Assembly: GCA_024515975.1 (NCBI GenBank)
Contig: JAMSKV010000016.1
Location: 1-64,000 of the forward strand
Source: Endosaccharibacter trunci
GTDB taxonomy: Bacteria > Pseudomonadota > Alphaproteobacteria > Acetobacterales > Acetobacteraceae
Direction of reading: 5' to 3'
DNA: 64,000 bases
Shown: piece after piece, positions 1 through 8,754 of the stretch
How positions within the stretch are numbered: position 1 is the first letter of the stretch
Layout of the letters: the number at the start of each line of letters is the position of its first letter
Program-made: the position numbers and the translations under genes
Notes under the pieces: model-generated
Databases searched by the model: none
Told to the model about the DNA's origin: nothing
The model's input: the letters and a program-made list of their open reading frames with translations, nothing else

Positions 1-65
1 GGCCGGAACCGGCGCCGCTCAGCAGGGGTTGTCACTGCAACGTGTCTCGCCGAAATGCTGAGCCC

Positions 66-734
66 ATGCCCATCAGAATGATGTCCCCAGCCTTCCGTTC
101 CACGGCCGTCTGTTTCGGCCTCGCCGTCTCCGCAGCCCTTTGGCCGGTGGCGGCGTCCGCGCAGATCCAGCCGGCTTCGGAGGCTGCGCCATCGGTCGCG
201 GCCGGCTCGCCCACGGCGCCGGTCAGCGCGCTGTATGCGGCTCTGGGCCGCGTCGAGCATTCGAGCGCCAGCTTCGCCGAGCGCGCCCGGATGCTGGCGC
301 CGTCCATCGACAACGCATTCGACCTGCAGACCGTGCTGCAGAACTCGGTCGGCCTGCGCTATCGCACGATACCGGAGGCGCAGAAGGCCGAGCTTCTCAA
401 CCAGTTCCGCCAGTTCACCGTCGCGCGCTACGTGTCCAATTTTGCCCCCGGCGGCAACGATACGTTCACGGTGGACCCCGCCGCCACACCGGCCGCGATC
501 CCCGGCGAACAGATCGTCCACACCCATATCACCGCCAACGGATCCACCACGGACGTCAACTATGTGATGCGTCAGACAGCGGCCGGATGGCGCGTGGTGG
601 ATGTCCTGCTGAACGGCAATATCAGCCAGGTCGCCGTTCAGCGCGCCGATTTCAGCTCCGGCCTCTCCTCCGGCGATGCCTCCGCTCTCATACAAAGCCT
701 GAAGAAGAAGATCGCCGCCTTTCAAGGCGGTTGA
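66..734 (+). CDS. hpnM: HpnM, hopanoid-associated periplasmic MlaC/Ttg2D-like protein
   Basis: Predicted periplasmic lipid-binding protein of the MlaC/Ttg2D (toluene-tolerance) family, in the branch that accompanies hopanoid genes. From the ATG at 66 the protein has 222 residues. A basic start is followed by a hydrophobic stretch and a signal-peptidase site near ASA-QI at about residue 32. The body carries the family pattern of a helical 'FDLQTVLQNSVGLRYRTI' segment and a C-terminal 'VVDVLLNGNIS' strand. It is first in a run with hpnI, hpnJ and hpnK, which supports the name. The start is uncertain: a GTG at 42 behind an AGGGG-like sequence, and ATGs at 78 and 81, are alternatives that all keep the signal peptide. 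By family, a shuttle of lipids between membranes; the hopanoid link is inferred from context. Confidence 0.85.
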   Translation: MPIRMMSPAFRSTAVCFGLAVSAALWPVAASAQIQPASEAAPSVAAGSPTAPVSALYAALGRVEHSSASFAERARMLAPSIDNAFDLQTVLQNSVGLRYRTIPEAQKAELLNQFRQFTVARYVSNFAPGGNDTFTVDPAATPAAIPGEQIVHTHITANGSTTDVNYVMRQTAAGWRVVDVLLNGNISQVAVQRADFSSGLSSGDASALIQSLKKKIAAFQGG

Positions 735-748
735 CCTCGATCCCGGTC

Positions 749-770
749 GCTGCCCAATAACACGGGCAGC
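749..770 (+). other. hairpin between hpnM and hpnI
   Basis: Perfect 7-bp inverted repeat GCTGCCC / GGGCAGC (749-755 and 764-770) with an 8-nt loop, in the 77-nt hpnM-hpnI gap. It is followed by AAAA rather than T's, so it does not look like a simple intrinsic terminator on this strand. A role in mRNA processing or stability is an inference. Confidence 0.45.
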
Positions 771-811
771 AAAACGCTCCGCAATTCGAGCATGAGGACG
801 GACAGCGACGC

Positions 812-2095
812 ATGACGCCAGCAATCGGTCCGTTGGTCATGACCGGACGTGCGATCGGGGCGATATGCGGCTTGGTGGCGGTGTTCGGCTGCGTCCAGGC
901 CGGGGTCGGTGCCGTCCTGCTGCGGCGCTTCGTGCGCGGCGCCGCGCGCCGGCGCCATACGGACGTGCCGGTCGTCCCCGTCACCGTGCTCAAGCCGCTG
1001 CATGGCGACGAGCCGATGCTGGAACAGGCGCTGGACAGTTTCTGCCGCCAGGACCATCCCGATTTCCAGATCGTGTTCGGCGTGCAGGATCCGGAGGATC
1101 CGGCCATTGCCGTCGTGCGCCGCCTCCAGCAGCGCTTTCCGCAGCTCCAGCTCGATCTCGTCGTCTCCACGCAGCAGCACGGTCCGAACCGCAAGATCGG
1201 CAACCTGATCAACATGCTCTCCTCGGCCCGGCACGACATCCTGGTGATGTCCGACTCCGACATCCATGCCGAGCCGAACTATCTGCGCGCCGTATCCACG
1301 GCCCTGCACCGTCCGGGCGTCGGTCTCGTGACGACCCTTTACGGCGGCATTCCCGCCGATGGCAGCCTCGCCCGCAGACTGGCGGCGGCGCAGGTGAACC
1401 ATAATTTCCTGCCCGGCGTGCTGATGTCGCGTCTGCTGGGCCGGCAGGATTGTCTCGGCGCGACGATGGCGCTCCGGCGCGAAACGCTGGAGGCGGTTGG
1501 CGGCCTGGCTGTGCTGTCCCCGCATCTGGCCGACGATTCGGCGCTGGGACAGGCGGTACGAGCTACCGGCGCCGCGATCGCCATCGCCGACACCATGACG
1601 CGCACCACCGTTTCCGACGCCGCGCTCGGCGCGATGTATGCGCACGAGCTGCGCTGGGGCCGTACCGTGCGCAGCGTCGAACCGGTCGGCTATGCCCTTT
1701 CGGCGATCCAGCTTCCCTTGTTCTGGGCCAGCCTCGCCGTCCTGGCGGCACCGGCGGCGGGATGGAGCTGGGGCGTCCTGATCGGCGTCTGGCTCTGGCG
1801 CGCAGCCACGGCGCGGATGATCGACGGCGTGGTGCGGTCGCAACCGACCCTGTCCGGGGCGCTGCTGCCGCTGCGGGACTGGATTTCCGCCCTGGTGATG
1901 GTGAACAGCTTCCGCGGCGGCACCGTGGCCTGGCGCGGGCATGTGATCTCCGTGCCGGCGCGGAGCCGTATCGCCGCGCGCGCGGCCTCCAAATCCGTTG
2001 CCGCACCGACCATCGTCACGGATGCCCTGGCCGGATCTCCGATCGTGTCGGCTGGACAACAACCGGCGCACACTCAGCCGCAAACGGTAGAATGA
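812..2095 (+). CDS. hpnI: HpnI, hopanoid glycosyltransferase (GT2/GT21 type)
   Basis: Membrane glycosyltransferase related to ceramide glucosyltransferase. In Burkholderia, HpnI attaches N-acetylglucosamine to bacteriohopanetetrol, before HpnK deacetylation and HpnJ ring contraction. The 427-residue protein has an N-terminal membrane helix (about 14-37) and the GT2 core VPVTVLKPLHGDEP (53-68). The DxD-type motif SDSD is at 147-150, the acidic HLADDS at 238-243 and the processive-type RW motif HELRWGRTVR at 278-287. Hydrophobic segments around 296-330 follow. The ATG at 812 gives the family-typical N terminus. It lies 77 nt after hpnM and 136 nt before hpnJ, in one transcription direction. The function is known from the family; no residue appears missing. 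Confidence 0.93.
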   Translation: MTPAIGPLVMTGRAIGAICGLVAVFGCVQAGVGAVLLRRFVRGAARRRHTDVPVVPVTVLKPLHGDEPMLEQALDSFCRQDHPDFQIVFGVQDPEDPAIAVVRRLQQRFPQLQLDLVVSTQQHGPNRKIGNLINMLSSARHDILVMSDSDIHAEPNYLRAVSTALHRPGVGLVTTLYGGIPADGSLARRLAAAQVNHNFLPGVLMSRLLGRQDCLGATMALRRETLEAVGGLAVLSPHLADDSALGQAVRATGAAIAIADTMTRTTVSDAALGAMYAHELRWGRTVRSVEPVGYALSAIQLPLFWASLAVLAAPAAGWSWGVLIGVWLWRAATARMIDGVVRSQPTLSGALLPLRDWISALVMVNSFRGGTVAWRGHVISVPARSRIAARAASKSVAAPTIVTDALAGSPIVSAGQQPAHTQPQTVE

Positions 2096-2111
2096 GCTTT
2101 CCGTGCCACGG

Positions 2112-2159
2112 TTCCCGCTCCATATGCGGGAAAGAGCGTGACGGACGGGCCAACCCGTC
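2112..2159 (+). other. two tandem hairpins between hpnI and hpnJ
   Basis: Two perfect short inverted repeats fill the 136-nt gap: TTCCCGC / GCGGGAA (2112-2118, 2126-2132) and GACGGG / CCCGTC (2144-2149, 2154-2159, 4-nt loop). Neither is followed by a T-run. They may shape or stabilise the polycistronic message; that is inferred from position only. Confidence 0.45.
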
Positions 2160-2231
2160 GTATTGAGCCCGGCTGCCTCCGGACCTCGCCCGCCCGGACG
2201 CTCGTTGCGCGATCCAAGGACGCCTAGCATC

Positions 2232-3656
2232 ATGATGAAGACCCTCTTCCTGCAGCCGCCTTCGTTCGACGGTTTCGACGGCGGCGCCGGCTCTCGCTAC
2301 CAGGCCAAGCGCGAAATCAAGTCGTTCTGGTATCCGACCTGGCTCGCCCAGCCGGCCGCCCTGATCGAGGGCTCGCGTCTGATCGACGCCCCGCCGGCCA
2401 AGCTCGGCATGGAGCCGATCCTGGAAGACATCAAGAATCGCGACATGGTGGTGCTGCACACCTCCACCCCGTCCTTCGCGTCCGATGTCCGCGTCGCGCA
2501 GATGCTGAAGGATGCCAAGCCGAGCCTGAAGATCGGCATGGTCGGCGCCAAGGTCGCCGTGCAGCCGGACGAGAGCCTGCTGAAGGGCGCGCCGATCGAC
2601 TTCGTCGCCCGCAACGAGTTCGACTTCACGCTGAAGGAGATCGCCGAAGGCCGCGACCTGAAGGACGTGGACGGCATCACCTGGCGCGACGGCAACGGCA
2701 CCATCGTCACCAACAAGGACCGCGCGCTGATCCATGACATGGACAGCCTGCCCTTCGTGACCGACGTGTATGCCCGCGACCTGCGCATCGAGGACTATTT
2801 CATCGGCTATCTGATGCACCCCTACATCTCGATCTATTCGGGACGGGGCTGCAAGTCGCGCTGCACCTTCTGCCTGTGGCCGCAGACCGTGGGCGGCCAT
2901 GTCTACCGCACCCGCTCCCCGGCTCATGTCGCCGCCGAGATCGCGCATGCGCAGAAGCTGTTCCCGCAGGTGCGCGAGTTCTTCTTCGACGACGACACCT
3001 TCACCGACGACCTGCCGCGCGCCGAGGCGATCGCCCGCGAGCTGGGCAAGCTCGGCGTCACCTGGAGCTGCAACGCCAAGGCCAACGTGCCGCGCTCCAC
3101 GCTCAAGGTGCTGAAGGAGAACGGCCTGCGCCTGCTTCTGGTCGGCTACGAGAGCGGCAACCAGCAGATCCTGCACAATATCAAGAAGGGCATGCGGATC
3201 GAGGTCGCGAAGCAGTTCACCAAGGACTGCCACGAGCTCGGCATCAAGATCCACGGCACCTTCATCCTGGGTCTGCCGGGCGAGACCAAGGAGACCATCC
3301 AGGAGACGATCACCTTCGCCAAGGAGATCAATCCGCACACGCTGCAGGTCTCGCTCGCAGCACCCTATCCCGGCACCTTCCTGCACAAGCAGGCGACCGA
3401 GAATGGCTGGCTCGACGCGTCCAACGCCGAGCTGATCGACGAGAACGGCGTGCAGATCGCGCCGCTGCACTATCCGCACCTGTCCCACACCGAGATCTTC
3501 GACAGCGTCGAGACGTTCTACCGGAAGTTCTATTTCCGGGCGCCGAAGATCGCCTCCATCGTGGGAGAGATGGTGCGCTCGCCGCAGATGATGAAGCGTC
3601 GTCTGCGCGAAGGCGTGGAGTTCTTCCAGTTCCTGAAGGACCGGCACGCGGCGTGA
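2232..3656 (+). CDS. hpnJ: HpnJ, hopanoid radical SAM (B12-binding type) protein
   Basis: Radical SAM enzyme required, with HpnI and HpnK, to make the cyclitol-ether head group of composite hopanoids (family knowledge). The 474-residue protein begins MMKTLFLQPPSFDGFDGG, the usual HpnJ N terminus, which decides the start. An upstream in-frame TTG at 2163 would add 23 unrelated residues. AAGGA at 2216-2220 is a plausible ribosome site. The N-terminal 160 residues fit a cobalamin-binding-like fold. The 4Fe-4S cluster motif CxxxCxxC is at 207-214 (CKSRCTFC), followed by the conserved LWPQ. The gene ends in a 4-base overlap with the GTG proposed for hpnK. Confidence 0.93.
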   Translation: MMKTLFLQPPSFDGFDGGAGSRYQAKREIKSFWYPTWLAQPAALIEGSRLIDAPPAKLGMEPILEDIKNRDMVVLHTSTPSFASDVRVAQMLKDAKPSLKIGMVGAKVAVQPDESLLKGAPIDFVARNEFDFTLKEIAEGRDLKDVDGITWRDGNGTIVTNKDRALIHDMDSLPFVTDVYARDLRIEDYFIGYLMHPYISIYSGRGCKSRCTFCLWPQTVGGHVYRTRSPAHVAAEIAHAQKLFPQVREFFFDDDTFTDDLPRAEAIARELGKLGVTWSCNAKANVPRSTLKVLKENGLRLLLVGYESGNQQILHNIKKGMRIEVAKQFTKDCHELGIKIHGTFILGLPGETKETIQETITFAKEINPHTLQVSLAAPYPGTFLHKQATENGWLDASNAELIDENGVQIAPLHYPHLSHTEIFDSVETFYRKFYFRAPKIASIVGEMVRSPQMMKRRLREGVEFFQFLKDRHAA

Positions 3657-4546
3657 GCGAGGCCAGGGGCTCTGCCCCTGGACCCGGCCGGGGACAGCCG
3701 TCCCCGGCCTCCGATCGATCGGTGATCTTCTCGGCCGATGATTTCGGGCTCAGCGAACAGGTCAATGAGGGGATCGAACGGGCACATCGCGACGGGGTGC
3801 TGTCCACCGCGAGCCTGATGGTGGCCGGCGATGCCGCCGCGGACGCGGTGCGGCGGGCCCGCAGGCTGCCCGATCTTCGTATCGGGCTGCATCTGGTGGC
3901 GATCGAAGGGCGTGCGACCCTGCCGCCGGCCGAGATCCCGCTTCTGGTGGACGAGACCGGCTGGTTCCCGTCCGACCAGCTCCGGCTCGGGATACGCTAT
4001 TTCTTCCGCCCCGACGTGCGTCGCCAGCTCGGACGCGAGATCCGGGCGCAGTTCGAGGCCTTCGCCGCGACAGGGCTCCGGCTGGACCACGCCAACGCGC
4101 ACAAGCACATGCATCTGCACCCGACCGTAGGCGGCCTGATGATCGCGGCCGGCCGGCGTCACGCCCTGCCCGCCATCCGCATTCCCAACGAGCCGGCAGC
4201 GCCGCTCGGCGCGACCGAGAGCCTTGCCGACGCCGCCCTCCGGCGCTGGACCGGGCTGCTGCGCTGGCGGGCCGAGCGCGCGGGGCTTCGCACCAACGAC
4301 CAGTGCTTCGGCCTGCGCTGGAGCGGCGCGATGCGGGCAGACCGTATCAGGACACTGATCCCGAACCTGCCGCCGGGCCTGTCGGAGATCTATTTCCACC
4401 CCGCCGCCGGGCGCGACGCGCTGCTGGACCGGTTCATGCCGGAGTACGACCATGAGGGCGAGATGGCGGCCCTCTGCGATCCGGCGCTGCCGGCGCTCAT
4501 GGAGGCGCGGGAAATCCGCCAGGTCGGGTGGACCGCGGGCGGGTAA
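3653..4546 (+). CDS. hpnK: HpnK, ChbG/YdjC-type hopanoid deacetylase
   Basis: Carbohydrate deacetylase-like protein of the YdjC/ChbG family; HpnK removes the acetyl group from N-acetylglucosaminyl hopanoid, leaving glucosamine. Metal-site residues are visible: ADD at 28-30 and the histidine cluster DHANAHKHMHLH at 145-156. Two starts are possible. GTG at 3653 overlaps the hpnJ stop (GTGA) and suits translational coupling; it gives 297 residues. GTG at 3722 would begin directly at VIFSADDFG, as in relatives. The 69 nt between them hold two perfect palindromes (3663-3709). The longer form would therefore carry about 20 Gly/Pro/Ala-rich residues encoded by a repeat. The assignment is firm, the start is not. 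Confidence 0.9.
   Translation: MSEARGSAPGPGRGQPSPASDRSVIFSADDFGLSEQVNEGIERAHRDGVLSTASLMVAGDAAADAVRRARRLPDLRIGLHLVAIEGRATLPPAEIPLLVDETGWFPSDQLRLGIRYFFRPDVRRQLGREIRAQFEAFAATGLRLDHANAHKHMHLHPTVGGLMIAAGRRHALPAIRIPNEPAAPLGATESLADAALRRWTGLLRWRAERAGLRTNDQCFGLRWSGAMRADRIRTLIPNLPPGLSEIYFHPAAGRDALLDRFMPEYDHEGEMAALCDPALPALMEAREIRQVGWTAGG
3663..3709 (+). repeat. double palindrome at the hpnJ-hpnK junction
   Basis: Two perfect stem-loops lie back to back: CCAGGGGC / GCCCCTGG (3663-3670, 3674-3681, 3-nt loop) and GGCCGGGGAC / GTCCCCGGCC (3686-3695, 3700-3709, 4-nt loop). The GGGGCTCTGCCCC core resembles dispersed palindromes I recall from Acetobacteraceae genomes; this was not checked. It lies either inside the 5' end of hpnK or between hpnJ and a shorter hpnK. 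Confidence 0.7.
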
Positions 4547-4552
4547 GAGATG

Positions 4553-4599
4553 TCCGTCCGTTCGCGTGACAAGCGTTCGGCTCGTCCCGAACGGACGGA
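4553..4599. terminator. bidirectional terminator hairpin between hpnK and trxA
   Basis: Perfect 12-bp inverted repeat TCCGTCCGTTCG / CGAACGGACGGA (4553-4564, 4588-4599) with a 23-nt loop, in the 69-nt gap between convergent hpnK and trxA. There is no T-run, but position and stem strength suggest it ends transcripts from both sides. Confidence 0.6.
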
Positions 4600-4615
4600 A
4601 GGGTCGTGGCTGCTC

Positions 4616-4948
4616 TCAGGAGGCGAGGCTCTCGCGCACCCAGTCCTTGAGCTGGCTCTTCGGCAGGGCGCCGACCTTGGTGGCGTGCGGCTTGCCGTCC
4701 TTGAACAGGATCAGCGTCGGCACGCCGCGCACGGCGTAGTTGTTCGGCGTCTGCGGGTTCTGGTCGATATCGACCTTCGCCACCGTCAGCTGGTCCTTGA
4801 ACTCGGCGCCGATCTCCTCCAGTGCCGGAGCGATCATCTTGCAGGGGCCGCACCAGGTGGCCCAGAAATCGACCAGAACCGCGCCCTGCTTCTTCAGCAC
4901 GTCGGTCTCGAAGGTGTCGTCGGTAACGGCGACCGTGTTCTCGCTCAT
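4616..4948 (-). CDS. trxA: Thioredoxin TrxA
   Basis: Cytoplasmic thioredoxin of 110 residues, the normal family length. It reduces protein disulfides and is itself reduced by thioredoxin reductase. The active site WCGPC lies in [18 protein letters not shown], and the conserved cis-proline loop [12 protein letters not shown] follows. The start at 4948 (MSENTVAV) gives a typical N terminus; longer in-frame readings run into addA sequence. It lies 28 nt downstream of addA, the usual alphaproteobacterial position at the end of the tsaE-murU-addB-addA string. A strong hairpin lies just beyond the stop. Confidence 0.96.
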   Translation of the reverse strand: MSENTVAVTDDTFETDVLKKQGAVLVDFWATWCGPCKMIAPALEEIGAEFKDQLTVAKVDIDQNPQTPNNYAVRGVPTLILFKDGKPHATKVGALPKSQLKDWVRESLAS

Positions 4949-4976
4949 CTGTGCGGTGTCCTTTGAACTCGCTGCG

Positions 4977-7900
4977 TCAATCGAGATGGGCGACAGGCGG
5001 CGGCTGGTCAAGCGGCACGGATTCTCCATCGTCGCGCAGCCGGTATGTTCCAGGCCGATGCCGCTCCAGCAGCGCATCGGGCAGGACCATCACGCTGGCC
5101 TCTTCCGTCCAGACCAGGGCGCAGCGGACCGGACGGTCCGGATAAAGCTGGGCGAGCAGGGCGCGATAGGCGGCCATCTGCCGCAAATAGGGCAGCGGCG
5201 CCCGCTCGGGCGCGGACGGCATGCGCCGGTTGGTCTTGAAATCGCAGAGCAGCACCCGGTCGGGCAGGACGCGAAGACGATCGATCCGCCCGGACACCAC
5301 CACCCCGTCCACCAGCCCGGAGACCGGCTGTTCCGCCAGCGCCTCGGTGGCGAAGAGCGGTTCCAGCCCGGGATGGAGCAGCACGTCGCGCAGCCGGTCC
5401 GCCGCGTCCCGCGCGTCTTTCTCGGACAGCCCGTCCGATCCCGCGCGCAGGAACCGCAACGCGGCTTCCTCGCGCCTTTCCTCCGGCAGGTCCGGCAGAT
5501 GCTGCAGCAAGGCGTGCAACAGCCGGCCGCGCCTGAACCCGCCGGCGCGGCGCGCCGCGCGCTCGCGCTGCCCATCGGCCGCCTCCGTGTCGAGCGGCGA
5601 GCGCAGGGCGGGAACGGGGCCCAGCTCCACGTCGTCCGGACGGCTCGGCGCCAGAGGTTGCGGCAAGACCGGCTCGGCCGGCAGGGCGGCCGCGCGCCAG
5701 TCCGGCGCCCTGCCAGTCCAGGGCGGCAGCGCCGCTGGAAGATGAGCGGCCGGCAGCGGCCCGGTTTCGCTGTCGGCCGCGATCGCCGCCGGCGCGGGCC
5801 TGGCCGCCGATGCCGGTTCCGCCTGGGCCAGGACCAGCCGCTCCCCCGGCCAGGGCAGAGCGAAGGGCTGCGCCACCGCCCCCGCGGCCTCGAAGCCGGC
5901 CCGGCACAACGCGTACCAGCTCCCCTCCGGCGCGCCGCCCTCGGTCCTGCGGCCGGATTCCCAGCCGCACACCACCAGGCGGTCGGCGGCGCGGGTCAGC
6001 GCGACATAAAGCAGGCGATTGCTTTCCGCCGTCGCATCGGCCCGCATGCGGTCCCGCAGCAGCCGCGTGGAGGCGGAACCGAGCTCGGCGCGCGGCACCC
6101 AGATCGGCGCCACCAGATCCGGCTCGAACGCGCCGTCCGGTCGCGCATCCGGCTTCACCCAGAGCAGCGTATCGTCCACCGGGCGGTGGCCCGTGGTGTC
6201 CGGCAGAACCACGAGGCGCGCCTGCAACCCCTTGGCGCCATGCACGGTCATCACGCGCACGGCGTCGCCGGCCGCATCGGGCTCGCGCTTGATGCTTTCC
6301 TCCGACCGCCGCAGCCAGTGCAGGAAACCTTGCAAGGACGGCGGATGGGTGTCCGCATGGCGCAGGGCGGCGGACAGAAGCTCGTCCACCGGCTCCGCCG
6401 CTTCCGGCCCCAGACGCGCCAGCAGACGGGCACGCGCGCCGAACCGCCCCAGCGCCTCGGCCAGCAGCGCATGCGGCGACACGAAATCCACCCGTGCGAA
6501 CAAGGACGACAACAGATCCCAGGCGCGACCCCAATCCGGGCGCTCCCTGGCCCGCTCGCGCAGCTGCTCCCACAGGCTCCGCTCGCCGCGCTCCGTCGCC
6601 AGCGCCATCAGGCTGTCGTCGCTCAGGCCGCCGATCGGGCTGGTCAGAACGCATCCCACCGAAAGATCGTCCTGCGGCAGTAGCAGCGCGTCGCACAGCG
6701 CCATCAGGTCGCGCACGGCGATCTGGTCGGCGAGGCCGGTCCGCACCAGCGTCGCCACCGGCACGCCCTCTGCCTTCAGCGCGCGGATCAGCGCCCGCAC
6801 GAAGGCCGACCGTCGCGGCACCAGCACCAGCACGTCTCCGGCCGACAAGGGTGATCCCCCGGTCTCATGGCGGCGACCGATCTCGCCGGCGATGAAGCGG
6901 GCAAGCTGTTCGGCCAGGAGCTGCTGCGCCGAACTCCGGCTGCGGTTGCGGCGCGGCGCGCTCCAGGGATCGGCCGGATCGGGCGCCTCGCCCGCGCCGC
7001 CGTCTCGGTCCACCGGCACCAGGGGCCACAGCTCCACGCTGCCCGGCGCATCCGGCCTGGCCGAGACATGGCGGATCGCGCCCGCCCGGCCCGGCTCCTG
7101 CACGCCGCGCGCCGCATCGGGCGCGGCGAACACCGCATCCACCAGCGCCAGCACCGGCACGGTGGAGCGGAACGACACGGTCAGTTCCGGCTCGCGCCAG
7201 GCCTGACCGCCCCGCCCGACCCGGTCGCGGAAGTGCCCGTGCCAATGGTGGAACGCGTCCGGATCGGCATCCTGGAACGAGTAGATCGATTGCTTGTAGT
7301 CGCCCACCGCGAACACGGTGCGCGGCAAGGATCGTTCTTCCGCGCCGGCACCGCGTCCGGCGAAGAACTCGTCCGTCAGCGCGTGGGCGATGCGCCATTG
7401 CAGATCGGAGGTGTCCTGCACCTCGTCGAGCAGAAGATGGTCGATACCGCCATCGAGCTTGTACAGCACCCAGGCCGAGCCCGGATCGCGCAGCAGCGCC
7501 AGGGTGCGGCCGATCAGGTCGTCGTAATCCACCAGACCCAGCGCGCGCTTGCCGTCGGCGTAGCGGCGCAGCACCGGGCCGCCCAGCTCCAGCAGCGCCA
7601 GGGTCAGCGCCACGGTCCGGATCGCGCGCCTCTCGTCCTCCACGGCGACGATTCGCTCGGCCTCCGCCACCAGGGCTTCGGCGATATGCGGATGGCTCTG
7701 CCCGAGCTTGCCCTTCACGAAGCCGCCCGCCGCGCGCGGCTCGTTCTTGCCGGTCAGGAACATCCCGCACCAGCGCGACCAGGTCTCGGCGCGCCGCTCC
7801 GGCGTCTGCGCCAGCCAGTCGGCCATCTCCTCGGCCTGCTTGCGCAGCGACGGCGTGCCGATGGCGATCGCCTCGCGCAGCACCGCCAGAAGGTCGGATT

Positions 7901-8684
7901 CGTTCGGCGGCGATACGCCGGCCAGCACGCAGGCCGCCTCGTCGGCCCGGCGCAGCGCGAGGAGCCGGCGCAGATGGCGCCCGACCCGCTCGGGCTCGGT
8001 CTGCAAAGCGTCCAGCACCGGTTGCAGCGCGGGCGCCTTGCTCTGCAGCGTCTGCAACAGACGCAGCGCGTCGGAGGCCTGCGCCTGGCCTGCCAGCAGC
8101 GACAGCGCCGCATCCTCCACGCCGCCACGCGCCCGTTCCGACAGCACCTCTTCCCAGGCGCGGTTCAGCGCCGCGCGGGAATCCGTGTCCTCGACCAGGC
8201 GGAAATGCGGGCTCACCTCGGCTTCGACCGGAAAGCGGCGCAGCAGGGACTGGCAGAAGGCGTGAATGGTGCCGATCCGCATGCCGCCCGGCAAGTCCAG
8301 CACGCGCGCGAACAGGGCACGGGCCGGTTGGCGCAGCGCCGCTCCGCCCTCGCAGCCCAAACGGCGCAGGCGATCGTCCAGCCCGGCATCGTCCAGAGTC
8401 ACCCAGCCGCCCAGCTCGCGCTGCAGACGGATCGCCATTTCCGCCGCGGCCGCCTTGGTGAAGGTCAGGCACTGGATGCGGGCCGGATCGGTGCCGGGCA
8501 CGAGACGCCGCTCCGGATCGTCCGGCGCCACCCGCGGCAGCATCAGGCGCAACAGCCGGTCGATCAGCAGCTTGGTCTTGCCGCTGCCGGCCGAGGCCGA
8601 CACGAAGGCCGACACGTCCGGATCGGAAGCCAGGCCCTGCTGCCGGTTGGCGAGCGCGATCGCGGCCCGGGTGGCGTCGGTCAT
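4977..8684 (-). CDS. addA: AddA, double-strand break repair helicase-nuclease
   Basis: Helicase-nuclease subunit of AddAB, which resects DNA ends for RecA-dependent repair (the alphaproteobacterial counterpart of RecBCD). From the ATG at 8684 ([16 protein letters not shown]) it has 1235 residues. The UvrD-type Walker A is ASAGSGKT with GSGKT at 33-37, motif Ia is [14 protein letters not shown], Walker B is [14 protein letters not shown], and [11 protein letters not shown] is a late helicase motif. A C-terminal PD-(D/E)xK nuclease has GRIDRL (D1135) and DFKT (D1148). The gene is 70 nt downstream of addB and 28 nt upstream of trxA. All key residues are present. Confidence 0.95.
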   Translation of the reverse strand: MTDATRAAIALANRQQGLASDPDVSAFVSASAGSGKTKLLIDRLLRLMLPRVAPDDPERRLVPGTDPARIQCLTFTKAAAAEMAIRLQRELGGWVTLDDAGLDDRLRRLGCEGGAALRQPARALFARVLDLPGGMRIGTIHAFCQSLLRRFPVEAEVSPHFRLVEDTDSRAALNRAWEEVLSERARGGVEDAALSLLAGQAQASDALRLLQTLQSKAPALQPVLDALQTEPERVGRHLRRLLALRRADEAACVLAGVSPPNESDLLAVLREAIAIGTPSLRKQAEEMADWLAQTPERRAETWSRWCGMFLTGKNEPRAAGGFVKGKLGQSHPHIAEALVAEAERIVAVEDERRAIRTVALTLALLELGGPVLRRYADGKRALGLVDYDDLIGRTLALLRDPGSAWVLYKLDGGIDHLLLDEVQDTSDLQWRIAHALTDEFFAGRGAGAEERSLPRTVFAVGDYKQSIYSFQDADPDAFHHWHGHFRDRVGRGGQAWREPELTVSFRSTVPVLALVDAVFAAPDAARGVQEPGRAGAIRHVSARPDAPGSVELWPLVPVDRDGGAGEAPDPADPWSAPRRNRSRSSAQQLLAEQLARFIAGEIGRRHETGGSPLSAGDVLVLVPRRSAFVRALIRALKAEGVPVATLVRTGLADQIAVRDLMALCDALLLPQDDLSVGCVLTSPIGGLSDDSLMALATERGERSLWEQLRERARERPDWGRAWDLLSSLFARVDFVSPHALLAEALGRFGARARLLARLGPEAAEPVDELLSAALRHADTHPPSLQGFLHWLRRSEESIKREPDAAGDAVRVMTVHGAKGLQARLVVLPDTTGHRPVDDTLLWVKPDARPDGAFEPDLVAPIWVPRAELGSASTRLLRDRMRADATAESNRLLYVALTRAADRLVVCGWESGRRTEGGAPEGSWYALCRAGFEAAGAVAQPFALPWPGERLVLAQAEPASAARPAPAAIAADSETGPLPAAHLPAALPPWTGRAPDWRAAALPAEPVLPQPLAPSRPDDVELGPVPALRSPLDTEAADGQRERAARRAGGFRRGRLLHALLQHLPDLPEERREEAALRFLRAGSDGLSEKDARDAADRLRDVLLHPGLEPLFATEALAEQPVSGLVDGVVVSGRIDRLRVLPDRVLLCDFKTNRRMPSAPERAPLPYLRQMAAYRALLAQLYPDRPVRCALVWTEEASVMVLPDALLERHRPGTYRLRDDGESVPLDQPPPVAHLD

Positions 8685-8754
8685 GGCGCGCCCGGCGGTG
8701 CGAGACCGGCCCGCCCGGCCGGGCGGGGGATGCGCGAAAGAGCGCGGCGGGGGC

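Noticed and set aside
2163-2231. TTG-started N-terminal extension of hpnJ
   Set aside because: The 23 added residues do not resemble the family; MMKTLFLQPPSF at 2232 is the conserved start.
2876-3652. Upstream open frame that would make hpnK 556 residues long
   Set aside because: It runs through hpnJ in another frame with Arg/Pro/Gln-rich composition and no homology-like blocks.
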